The position numbers and the translations under genes are program-made. A stretch of DNA of 7,255 nucleotides from Gemmatimonadota bacterium (GTDB lineage Bacteria; Gemmatimonadota; Gemmatimonadetes; Gemmatimonadales; GWC2-71-9), in NCBI GenBank assembly GCA_003221825.1, contig QHUE01000165.1:1-7255 (forward strand). The letters run 5' to 3'. The notes beneath the pieces were generated by a model. It was not told the origin of the DNA. It was given only the letters and a program-made list of their open reading frames with translations, and did not search any database. Of this stretch, positions 1-5,669 are shown one piece after another; the first letter of the stretch is position 1; every line of letters starts with the position of its first letter.

Positions 1-437
1 CCATGCGGAGCGTCGATCTCGCCCTTGTCCGTCATCACCTTCAGCACGATCGCCGTGCTCGACAGTGCGATCAGGAATCCCAGGAACAGCGCCACGCGCC
101 AACCGTCCAGAAACGCGAGTCCCACGGCCAGCGTCGCGAGGATAGTGAAGCCCATCTGCGAGAAACCGCCCACGAGGATCTGGCGGCCCATCTCTTTCAG
201 CCGGCTGAGCGAGAACTCGATGCCGATTGTGAACAACAGCAGGATCACCCCGACCTCGGCGAGCCCTTCCACATCCCGCGGATCGGACACGAGCCCGAAG
301 GCGTTCGGGCCGAGCAGAATGCCGGCGACGATGAAGCCGGGGAGCGCGGGGAGCTTGAGTCGATGGAAGACTAGAATGACCAGCAGTGAGCCGGCGAAGA
401 TGACGGCGAGGTCGCGCAGGATGTGCAGCTGTGCCAC
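1..437 (-). CDS. CPA2/Kef-type cation:proton antiporter, N-terminal fragment (cut by left edge)
   Basis: Translating the minus strand from a GTG at 437 gives about 145 residues, open to the window edge. They read as the N-terminal third of a Na+/H+ exchanger-domain (CPA2, KefB/KefC-like) inner-membrane antiporter. There are hydrophobic segments at about residues 8-24, 31-50, 60-75, 88-110 and 115-133. Family-like motifs are LPALPGFIVAGILLGPNAFG, GVILLLFTIGIEFSLSRL and ALSSTAIVLKVM followed by DKGEIDAPHG. Members exchange K+ or Na+ for protons. An in-frame TAG at 446-444 lies three codons upstream, so GTG 437 is the earliest possible start; no clear ribosome binding site precedes it. Any C-terminal RCK/TrkA_N domain would lie outside the window, so the ion and subfamily cannot be settled. 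The gene is divergent from the mechanosensitive channel at 468, about 30 bp away, and a joint role in ion or osmotic homeostasis is inferred. Confidence 0.9.
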   Translation of the reverse strand, partial: MAQLHILRDLAVIFAGSLLVILVFHRLKLPALPGFIVAGILLGPNAFGLVSDPRDVEGLAEVGVILLLFTIGIEFSLSRLKEMGRQILVGGFSQMGFTILATLAVGLAFLDGWRVALFLGFLIALSSTAIVLKVMTDKGEIDAPH

Positions 438-479
438 GGTGGCCTAAAACTAGGAGGACCCGTAACTTTGGCCACCGTG
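435..479. repeat. Perfect 10-bp inverted repeat across the divergent antiporter/mscS starts
   Basis: CACGGTGGCC at 435-444 is the exact reverse complement of GGCCACCGTG at 470-479, with a 25-nt spacer. Each arm contains a GTG: 437-435 on the minus strand, which is the antiporter start, and 477-479 on the plus strand, just inside mscS. The AGGAGG ribosome binding site of mscS (452-457) lies in the loop. It could be a two-fold operator shared by both genes or an mRNA hairpin that affects translation. Only the symmetry is seen; the function is inferred. Confidence 0.7.
452..457 (+). promoter_or_regulatory. Strong Shine-Dalgarno site of the mscS gene
   Basis: A consensus AGGAGG lies 10 nt before TTG 468 and 19 nt before GTG 477. 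It argues against the in-frame ATG at 423, which lies upstream of this site and inside the divergent antiporter gene. TTG 468 is therefore the preferred start of the channel. Confidence 0.7.
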
Positions 480-1394
480 CGCGACTGGCTGCAGGGTCGT
501 CTTGGCTTGAGTCCGGCGGTACAGACACACCTGCTGGTCACGATCATCGTGATCGCGGGGCTCTGGATCATCGAGCGGGTCGTCCTGGCGGTCGTCTACC
601 GGCGCGTCACCGATCCCTGGACGCGCTACCGCTGGCGCAAGACGATCACCTACCTCACCCTCGCCATCGCAGTCCTCGTGATCGGCCGGGAGTGGCTCGA
701 GGGCTTCGGGGCGCTCGGCACATTCCTCGGGCTCGTGTCCGCCGGGATCGCGATTGCGCTCAAGGATCCGCTGACCAATCTCGCGGGGTGGGCGTTCATC
801 GTGTGGCGGCGGCCGTTCGAGGTCGGCGATCGCATCGAAATCGCCAAGCACAAAGGCGACGTCATCGATATCCGGCTGTTCCAGTTCACCCTGAACGAGA
901 TCGGCGTGTGGGTGGATGCCGACCAAAGCACGGGCCGGATCGTGCACGTCCCGAACCAGCAGGTCTTCACCGAGCCCGTCGCGAACTACGACAAGGGCTT
1001 CAAGTACATCTGGAACGAAGTGCCGGTGCTGGTGACCTACGAGAGTGATTGGCGGAAGGCGAAGGAGATTCTCACGGCCATCGCGTTTAAGCACGCCGAG
1101 CATCTGACCGCGGAGGCGGAGCGCGACCTGCTCGCGGCGTCACAGCAGTTTCTGATCAACTACAGGAAGCTGACCCCGATCGTCTACACCAGCACCGCGC
1201 CGTCCGGCATCGTGCTCACCATCCGCTACCTGATCGAGCCGCGCCGCCGGCGGGGCACCGTCTCCGCGATCTGGGACGACATTCTCACTGAATTCGGAAA
1301 AACCAAGGACATCGACCTCGCCTACCACACCGTCCGGTCGTTCAGCAACCCGATCGAAGGCAAGATCATCGGGACGCCCGATCCGGACGCCTAG
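468..1394 (+). CDS. MscS-family small-conductance mechanosensitive ion channel
   Basis: From TTG 468 the product is 308 residues, close to E. coli MscS in size. Three membrane segments are visible at about residues 21-45, 58-75 and 80-113. The third is Gly/Ala-rich (GLVSAGIAIALKDPLTNLAG), as expected for the pore-lining helix. The beta domain follows, with RRPFEVGDRIEI at about 114-125 and VHVPNQQVFTEPVANY at about 159-174, the latter corresponding to the family's 'PN' loop. The rest is the cytoplasmic alpha/beta vestibule. MscS channels open on membrane tension and release solutes during osmotic downshock. An in-frame ATG at 423 would add 15 residues but lies before the AGGAGG site at 452 and inside the divergent gene, so TTG 468 is preferred. 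The TAG stop overlaps the stop of the convergent decarboxylase gene. Confidence 0.93.
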   Translation: MATVRDWLQGRLGLSPAVQTHLLVTIIVIAGLWIIERVVLAVVYRRVTDPWTRYRWRKTITYLTLAIAVLVIGREWLEGFGALGTFLGLVSAGIAIALKDPLTNLAGWAFIVWRRPFEVGDRIEIAKHKGDVIDIRLFQFTLNEIGVWVDADQSTGRIVHVPNQQVFTEPVANYDKGFKYIWNEVPVLVTYESDWRKAKEILTAIAFKHAEHLTAEAERDLLAASQQFLINYRKLTPIVYTSTAPSGIVLTIRYLIEPRRRRGTVSAIWDDILTEFGKTKDIDLAYHTVRSFSNPIEGKIIGTPDPDA

Positions 1395-1417
1395 GCGCCG
1401 CGCAGCACTGCGGCGCC
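1391..1417. terminator. GC hairpin at the overlapping convergent stop codons; possible bidirectional transcript end
   Basis: CTAG at 1391-1394 contains the TAG stop of mscS (1392-1394, plus) and the TAG stop of the decarboxylase (1393-1391, minus). Directly beside it, GGCGCCGC at 1394-1401 pairs perfectly with GCGGCGCC at 1410-1417 around an 8-nt loop. The stem is entirely G/C. No good T-tract follows on either strand (CGTTTC on plus), so it is not a classical intrinsic terminator. It is the only terminator-like structure at this convergent junction, and on the minus strand it encodes the last residues of the decarboxylase. Confidence 0.45.
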
Positions 1418-2926
1418 CGTTTCGACGACCGCCTTCACCAGCAGATCGAAATCCTCGCGGCGGCTGCGATGATTGGTCACCGCCACGCGGATCGCGAACT
1501 TGCCGTTGAGCACGGTCTGCGAAGGAATCGCCAGCCCGCTTTCCTGAATCCGCAGCAGAATCTCGGTGTTGAGCACGTTCAATGTCGCCTCGTCCGCCCC
1601 CGACGCCACAAACCGGAAACAGACGACGTTCAGCGGCGCTGGCGCGAGCAGCTCCAGCCGCGGATGCTTCGTCACGAGGCCGGCAAGATAGTGTGCCTGG
1701 CGGACGTTCTGATGGATCAGCTGGGCGAAGGCGTCCAGGCCGTGCGTCTTGAACGACATCCAGACTTTGAGGGCACGGAACCCGCGCGAGAGCTGCACGC
1801 CGCGCTCGGCGAACGGAAAGCCGCCGGCGGCGATGCCCCGGTTGAACGACGCGAGATACGCGGGGGTCACATTGAACGTGGCGCGGTGCGCGTTCTGATC
1901 GCGCACGAGCGTGCATCCCACCTCGTACGGCATGTACAGCCACTTGTGCAGGTCGAACGCGACGGAGTCGGCCTGCTCGAGTCCTCGGACCAGCGGGCGC
2001 AGCTGGGGAACGAGCGCCGCCAGCGCACCAAACGCGCCGTCGACATGGAGCCACAGTTTCTCGGCGCGGCAGATTTCCGCCAGCGCGCGCAGGTCGTCGG
2101 TCGCGCCGGTGTTGACGGTGCCCGCGTTGCCCACGATACAGATCGGGCGCCGGCCCGCGGCCTGGTCGGCGGCCAGCGTCTCGCGCAGCGCCTGCAGGTC
2201 GATCGCGTAATCGGCAGTGACCGGTATCGAGCGCAGGGCATCATGGCCGAGCCCCAGCAGCTCGACGGCTTTGCGCACGGAGGAATGGGTTTCGGTCGAG
2301 GCGTACACCGTCAGCTTCGGCCCGCCATGCACGCCGTGCTCCCGAATGTCGAACCCCGCGCGCGCGTTCCGTGCGACCGCGAGCCCCACGAAATTCGCCA
2401 TCGAGCCACCGGACACGAGCAGCCCGTGGGTGCCGGCAGGAAGTCCCAGCAGCTCGACGAGCCACCCGATCACCTGGTTCTCCACCACCGCCGACGAATC
2501 GTCGAACTCCGCGACCTGCGGATTCATGCCGGACGCGAGCATGTCTGCGAGCATCCCGAGCGGCGTCCCGGTGCCGATCACCCAGCCCCAGAAGCGCGGG
2601 TGAATGTTGCCCGTGGGGTAGGGAAGCACGTCGCGCTTGAACTCCTCGTACACGTCCGCCGCGGTCGTCGGCCCGCGCGGCGCGGGGCCGGACAGCCGCC
2701 GGCGCACGTCGGCGGGGACGGGTCGCCAGACGGGCCGCTCCCGCGCCGTGCGCAGATACTCGAGCATCTCGTCCACCATGCGATGGCCGAGCTGGCGCAG
2801 CTCCTCCCACCCCGTCGCGCCCTGGGGGTCGAGGCTAATCTCCGGCGAGGACTTCGTAGTGGTCGACGAAGGCCTCGAGCTCGACGAGGAAGTCGCGGTC
2901 TTCCGGGTAGTAGTGGGCTTTCTCAT
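1391..2926 (-). CDS. PLP-dependent group II amino acid decarboxylase (aromatic-L-amino-acid/glutamate decarboxylase family)
   Basis: The family-like part, counted from the ATT codon at 2839, is 482 residues, usual for this fold-type I family (Pfam Pyridoxal_deC). In this numbering the landmarks are: N-terminal LGHRMVDEMLEYL (18-29); VLPYPTGNIHPRFWGW (71-86); SGGSMANF (143-150); THSS with H185, expected to stack on PLP; HVDGAFG with D267, expected to contact the pyridine nitrogen; and DLHKWLYMPYE with K299, the likely PLP-binding lysine. Such enzymes turn an amino acid into an amine and CO2; the substrate cannot be read here. The start is doubtful. ATG 2926 has GGAG 6 nt upstream but overlaps the ABM gene by 92 bp and adds a low-complexity Ser/Thr/Arg leader. 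ATT 2839 would overlap the ABM stop (ATTAG). The next ATG, 2779, cuts into the conserved N-terminus. This is the last gene of the six-gene operon. Confidence 0.9.
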   Translation of the reverse strand: MRKPTTTRKTATSSSSSRPSSTTTKSSPEISLDPQGATGWEELRQLGHRMVDEMLEYLRTARERPVWRPVPADVRRRLSGPAPRGPTTAADVYEEFKRDVLPYPTGNIHPRFWGWVIGTGTPLGMLADMLASGMNPQVAEFDDSSAVVENQVIGWLVELLGLPAGTHGLLVSGGSMANFVGLAVARNARAGFDIREHGVHGGPKLTVYASTETHSSVRKAVELLGLGHDALRSIPVTADYAIDLQALRETLAADQAAGRRPICIVGNAGTVNTGATDDLRALAEICRAEKLWLHVDGAFGALAALVPQLRPLVRGLEQADSVAFDLHKWLYMPYEVGCTLVRDQNAHRATFNVTPAYLASFNRGIAAGGFPFAERGVQLSRGFRALKVWMSFKTHGLDAFAQLIHQNVRQAHYLAGLVTKHPRLELLAPAPLNVVCFRFVASGADEATLNVLNTEILLRIQESGLAIPSQTVLNGKFAIRVAVTNHRSRREDFDLLVKAVVETGAAVLRGA

Positions 2927-3176
2927 AGTCCTCTCCGGCAAAGCGCCGGATCGCGTCGAATGAATCCCACAACGAGATGAACGTGAACTCGGCGCGATCC
3001 TGCTTGATGCGCCGCAGGACGTAGACGCCACGATTACCGGGGGTCGCGCGGCACTCGCGAGCGCCCGTGCGCTCGAGATAGTCCGCGTACTCGTCGGCCC
3101 GCGCGGCGTCGGTCACGCCATGCCAGATGCGGGCGATCAATTTAGAGCCGATCGAGGTTGGCGACGGTGCGTTCAT
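2835..3176 (-). CDS. ABM-like (dimeric alpha/beta barrel) small monooxygenase-fold protein
   Basis: A product of 113 residues from ATG 3176, or 101 residues from TTG 3140. The stretch LIARIWHGVTDAARADEYADY, with later RATPGNRGVYVLRR, FTFISLWDSFDAIRRFAGED and KAHYYPEDRDF, resembles stand-alone proteins of the antibiotic biosynthesis monooxygenase (ABM) superfamily. These are ferredoxin-like dimers that include cofactor-free quinol oxygenases and haem-degrading enzymes. Many small members are uncharacterised, so no reaction is assigned. Relatives commonly begin near MIARIWHG, which favours TTG 3140, one base beyond the cupin stop (TAA 3144-3142). ATG 3176 would overlap the cupin gene by 35 nt. 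Neither start has a strong ribosome binding site, which fits translational coupling. The 3' end overlaps the possible decarboxylase start. Confidence 0.82.
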   Translation of the reverse strand: MNAPSPTSIGSKLIARIWHGVTDAARADEYADYLERTGARECRATPGNRGVYVLRRIKQDRAEFTFISLWDSFDAIRRFAGEDYEKAHYYPEDRDFLVELEAFVDHYEVLAGD

Positions 3177-3507
3177 TGCGAATGTTCCCGGTGTTCAGTG
3201 TGGAATTCGGCTCGAACAGCAAGACATGCGTTTCTTCCTCCGCGACCGGCAGATGCTCGACGCCGTGCGGGACGATGACGAACTCGCCCGGCTCGATCAC
3301 GAGATCGCGGTCTCGCAGCTTCATGCGCAGCCGGCCCTTCACGACGAGAAACAACTCGTCCTCACGCTCGTGGTGGTGCCAGACGAACTCGCCCGTGAGC
3401 TTCGTGAGCTTCACGAGACTGTCGTTGACCTCCCCGACGATCTTGGGACTCCACTGATCCTGAAACCGGCCGAACATCTCGGTGAGATTGACCTTGCGGA
3501 CGTTCAT
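3142..3507 (-). CDS. Small single-domain cupin protein
   Basis: A 121-residue cupin with both signature motifs. Motif 1 is GEFVWHHHEREDELFLVVKG (residues 39-58), with metal-ligand candidates H44, H46 and E51. Motif 2 is PGEFVIVPHGVEHLPV (73-88), with ligand candidate H85. A 2-His-1-Glu plus His site normally binds a divalent metal in mono-cupins. These proteins may be dioxygenases, isomerases, sugar-binding or simply binding proteins, so the reaction is unknown. ATG 3507 overlaps the hydrolase TGA (ATGA, 3507-3504), and GGAG lies 8 nt upstream (3519-3516), so the start is well supported. Its place between a hydrolase and an ABM protein suggests a part in the same small-molecule pathway (inference). 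Confidence 0.9.
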   Translation of the reverse strand: MNVRKVNLTEMFGRFQDQWSPKIVGEVNDSLVKLTKLTGEFVWHHHEREDELFLVVKGRLRMKLRDRDLVIEPGEFVIVPHGVEHLPVAEEETHVLLFEPNSTLNTGNIRNERTVANLDRL

Positions 3508-4073
3508 GAGACGCGCTCCAGTACGGTCTTGGTATCCAGCACGGTCGAGAATTCGCCGTTCAGGTCCGCGAGGGCGACGTCATGCACCAGGTCCGATGCG
3601 TAGCGTTTGCCGTTGGGCCCGATGCTGTCGAATGTCGCGGTCGCGTCCGACACGACGTAGGTGGTGAAGCCGAGGTTCCCGGCCATCCGGGCGGTCGTCG
3701 AGACGCACATGTTGGTCTGCATCCCGACGACGACGAGCGTCGTCCAGCCACGACGGCGCAGATCCGCTTCGAGGGCGGTGCCGATGAACGCGCTGCTGAC
3801 CGATTTCTGCACCACCGGCTCTCCCGGAAGGGGCCGCACTTCGTCTTTGATCTCGACGCCGGGTTGTCCGGGCCGCAGCGGCGATTGGGACTCGGTCGAC
3901 AGGTGCTGCACGTGGATGATCGGGCGGCCCGACTTGCGCCACGCGGCCTGCAATCGCGCGATGTTCCGCTCGAGCTCGGGGTTGTTGCGGTTGTACTGCT
4001 TGGCGTAGACGTCCATGCCCTTCTGGACGTCGACGACCAAGAGAACCGCATCCTGAGGGAGCTTCGGACTCAT
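3504..4073 (-). CDS. Isochorismatase-family cysteine hydrolase
   Basis: A 189-residue protein, the normal length for this family. The expected catalytic triad is visible: D15 in AVLLVVDVQKGM, K90 in VVQKSVSSAF and C123 in VGMQTNMCVSTTARMAGNLG. The later TYVVSDATATFD segment is also typical. Members hydrolyse isochorismate, nicotinamide, N-carbamoyl amides or related compounds. A catalytic cysteine points to amide hydrolysis (amidase, nicotinamidase or carbamoylase type) rather than true isochorismatase, some of which lack the Cys. The substrate is unknown. ATG 4073 overlaps the transporter stop as ATGA, and GAGG lies 7 nt upstream (4084-4081). It is cytosolic, with no signal peptide. It lies directly downstream of the octamer-repeat tail of the transporter gene. 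Confidence 0.92.
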   Translation of the reverse strand: MSPKLPQDAVLLVVDVQKGMDVYAKQYNRNNPELERNIARLQAAWRKSGRPIIHVQHLSTESQSPLRPGQPGVEIKDEVRPLPGEPVVQKSVSSAFIGTALEADLRRRGWTTLVVVGMQTNMCVSTTARMAGNLGFTTYVVSDATATFDSIGPNGKRYASDLVHDVALADLNGEFSTVLDTKTVLERVS

Positions 4074-5056
4074 GTAGTCGCCTCGGGCTCGGGACCGACG
4101 GGCGGTCGGGCGGATGGGCTGATGGGCTGTGGTGGTTCCGCCGATCCGCCCATCCGCCCATCAGCCCGGCGCAGCTTATACGAGAACTGAATCCAGATCA
4201 CCGCTCCGAGTATCATCGCCATCGCGATGAACGTACGGCCACCCACAGGTTCGTGCAGCAGGAGCCAGCCGAGCAACACGGCGATCACGGGGTTGACGTA
4301 GGCGTACGTGCCGACGATCGTGGCGGACGCATGGCGCAGCGCGTATGAATAGGCGCTGTAGCCGAGCACCGATCCAAAGACCACCAGATAGGCGATCGCG
4401 CCGATGCCGCGCGCGCTCAGGTGCCAGGACGGCCATTCGCCGAGCAGCGTGCCGATGAGCGCGACCGCGCCGCCCCCGACGATCATCTGAAACGCCGCGC
4501 CCATGTACGGACTGGCCTGCGTGGGATGCCGCTTGGCGTACACGGTGCCCAGCGACCAGGACGCACTCGCCATCGTCAAGGCGATCGGCCCGCGCTTGTC
4601 GGCCGCGAGGATTTCGGCGGGCGTCGCGCCCACCAGCAGCAGCGTGCCAAGGAAGCCGAGCAACAGACCGGCGATGATGCGCCAATTCAAATCCGACGAT
4701 CCGCCGGGGATGACCGCGTCGAACAACGCGGTCCACATGGCGACGGTGACCACGAAGATGCTCGCGATCCCCGAGGCGATGTACTGCTCCGACCAGACGA
4801 CGAACGCATTACCCCCCGCGAGCAACAGCAGGCCGACGATCGCGAGTGTGCGCCAGTCGTTCTTGCGCGGCAGCGGGTCGCCGAGCGCCCGGGCGATGGC
4901 GAGAAGCACGAGACCGCCGGTGAGGAAGCGCAGTCCGGCGAACAGAAATGGCGGCAGCTCCGTGACGCCGATCTTGATCGCGAGATAGGTCGAGCCCCAG
5001 AAGACGCAGACGACCAGGTAGGCGATGAGCGCTTTGCCCTTGAGCGCCGCCCCCAT
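4070..5056 (-). CDS. EamA-family drug/metabolite transporter (DMT superfamily)
   Basis: A 328-residue, very hydrophobic protein with two EamA repeats, at about residues 8-143 and 157-291, fitting ten membrane helices. Typical features are CVFWGSTYLAIKIG near the N-terminus, PPFLFAGLRFLTGG (35-48), SGIASIFVVTVAMWTALFDA (95-114), ASASWSLGTVYAKR (163-176) and TYAYVNPVIAVLLGWLLLHE (250-269). Relatives (RhaT/YdcZ/RarD-like exporters) move amino acids, amines and other metabolites. Being in an operon with a decarboxylase and an Lrp-type regulator, export or import of an amino acid or amine is the best guess. The start is ATG 5056, sharing one base with the regulator stop (TGATG); TTG 5059 is less likely. 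The Pro-rich tail after FSYKLRR (about residues 297-319) is encoded by an octamer-repeat palindrome and looks like an acquired extension. Confidence 0.93.
   Translation of the reverse strand: MGAALKGKALIAYLVVCVFWGSTYLAIKIGVTELPPFLFAGLRFLTGGLVLLAIARALGDPLPRKNDWRTLAIVGLLLLAGGNAFVVWSEQYIASGIASIFVVTVAMWTALFDAVIPGGSSDLNWRIIAGLLLGFLGTLLLVGATPAEILAADKRGPIALTMASASWSLGTVYAKRHPTQASPYMGAAFQMIVGGGAVALIGTLLGEWPSWHLSARGIGAIAYLVVFGSVLGYSAYSYALRHASATIVGTYAYVNPVIAVLLGWLLLHEPVGGRTFIAMAMILGAVIWIQFSYKLRRADGRMGGSAEPPQPISPSARPPVGPEPEATT
4100..4167. repeat. Inverted tandem-octamer repeat (GGGCKGAT type) inside the 3' end of the transporter gene
   Basis: On the plus strand four octamers run from 4100: GGGCGGTC, GGGCGGAT, GGGCTGAT, GGGCTGTG (to 4131). 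After 12 bp come three reverse-complement octamers: ATCCGCCC (4144-4151), ATCCGCCC (4152-4159) and ATCAGCCC (4160-4167). Two perfect 12-bp pairings are possible: 4116-4127 with 4156-4167, or 4108-4119 with 4148-4159. It can therefore form slipped alternative hairpins. It encodes roughly residues 297-319 of the transporter. Dispersed palindromic elements of this kind are usually extragenic; here it is in frame and coding. It is not a CRISPR, as there are no uniform repeats with spacers. Confidence 0.85.
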
Positions 5057-5535
5057 CAATCGGGCTCGGTGGGGATGAAGCCCGGCTTTTCGAACAGCGT
5101 GGACAGCACGATCGTCGTGCGCGTGTTCATCTGGGGGTTGGGCCCGCGCAAATCGCGCAGGATTTCCTGGACGCCTTCGAGATCGGGCGCCACGACCTTG
5201 AGGATGTAGCAGTCGTCACCGGCAATGTGATGGCATTCGAGCACGCCGGGATGCTTTTCCATCTCCCGCATGCGCGGCTCGTCGCCGACGTAATCACTCG
5301 AGCCATACCGCACCGCCACGAACGCCGTCACCGGCAACCCGACCTTGCCGCGGTCGAGCTGTACGCGATAGCCGCGGATGTAGCCCGACTCTTCGAGACG
5401 CTTGACGCGCTCCATGATGGCGGGCCGGGAGAGACCGACTTCATCGGCGACGGCCTGGTAGCTCGCGCGTCCGTCTTGCGCGAGGATGCGGAGAATGCGT
5501 CGGTCGGTCGCGTCGAGCTCAGTCTTGGTGGCCAT
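5056..5535 (-). CDS. Lrp/AsnC-family transcriptional regulator
   Basis: 159 residues, the standard size. The N-terminal LDATDRRILRILAQDGRASY (7-26) and the winged helix-turn-helix ADEVGLSRPAIMERVKRLEE (30-49) are close to the family pattern. GYIRGYRVQLD links to the C-terminal RAM/AsnC effector domain, where GVLECHHIAGDDCYILKVVA (97-116) and later RTTIVLSTLFEK (139-150) are diagnostic. These proteins form dimers or octamers, bind an amino acid at the RAM interface and often repress themselves and adjacent transport or catabolic genes. ATG 5535 is preceded by GGGGAG 8 nt upstream (5549-5544). As the first gene of the six-gene operon it probably regulates that operon and itself through sites in 5536-5693 (inference). 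Confidence 0.95.
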   Translation of the reverse strand: MATKTELDATDRRILRILAQDGRASYQAVADEVGLSRPAIMERVKRLEESGYIRGYRVQLDRGKVGLPVTAFVAVRYGSSDYVGDEPRMREMEKHPGVLECHHIAGDDCYILKVVAPDLEGVQEILRDLRGPNPQMNTRTTIVLSTLFEKPGFIPTEPD

Positions 5536-5602
5536 TTGGGAAGCTCCCCGCTCGATTATCCGACTATCCGTTGCTGGAACGGTCTGTCGTTGAACGCATC
5601 AT

Positions 5603-5616
5603 AACTCTAATGAGTT
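5603..5616. promoter_or_regulatory. Candidate Lrp/AsnC operator palindrome
   Basis: AACTC (5603-5607) and GAGTT (5612-5616) are exact inverted copies around a TAAT centre. The size and the A/T-rich centre suit Lrp/AsnC sites, which are typically imperfect 13-15 bp palindromes. It abuts the possible minus-strand -10 TATGAT (5603-5598), so binding there would be expected to repress the regulator and its operon. Symmetry is observed; protein binding is inferred. Confidence 0.4.
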
Positions 5617-5639
5617 CCTGCCCGACGGAATATCCGGTT

Positions 5640-5669
5640 TTGACAAACGAATTGTCCTTGGATTAGGAC
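5640..5669 (+). promoter_or_regulatory. Possible larE promoter with overlapping inverted repeat
   Basis: A perfect -35 hexamer TTGACA lies at 5640-5645. The -10 is poor: TTAGGA at 5663-5668 (17-bp spacing) or TAGGAC at 5664-5669 (18-bp). The inverted repeat TGTCCT (5653-5658)/AGGACA (5665-5670) covers the spacer and -10, where a repressor or activator could act. A GGGAG at 5676-5680 is 13 nt before the larE ATG, a weak ribosome binding site. Confidence 0.35.

Noticed and set aside
3..447. Plus-strand frames at the left edge
   Set aside because: Both are shadows of the antiporter gene on the minus strand, whose membrane helices and SSTAIV motif are clear.
423..467. ATG 423 as the start of mscS
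   Set aside because: It lies inside the antiporter gene and upstream of the AGGAGG at 452-457. The extra 15 residues are not needed by the family.
1140..2054. Minus-strand open frame of about 304 codons across the mscS/decarboxylase junction
   Set aside because: It spans the ends of two well-supported genes in other frames, is Arg/Ala-rich and has no recognisable motif.
1469..2980. Long plus-strand open frame of about 503 codons
   Set aside because: It is antisense to the decarboxylase and the ABM gene, whose motifs are clear on the minus strand. Its translation is Arg/His/Gln-rich and low complexity, typical of a shadow frame in GC-rich DNA.
2835..3507. Cupin and ABM genes as one frameshifted gene
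   Set aside because: Each encodes a complete small domain with its own start and stop, and stand-alone proteins of both kinds are common.
4100..4167. Short repeat cluster as a CRISPR array or a mobile-element end
   Set aside because: The units are 8 bp, contiguous and inverted about a centre, with no spacers, transposase or target-site duplication visible. It is better described as a palindromic repeat element.
3582..4190. Plus-strand frame of about 202 codons opposite the isochorismatase-family gene
   Set aside because: Antisense shadow: the minus strand carries the full catalytic triad and coupled start and stop codons.
4421..5209. Plus-strand frame of about 262 codons opposite the transporter
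   Set aside because: Its very Arg/Asp/Gln-rich translation is the complement of a membrane protein gene, with no family features.
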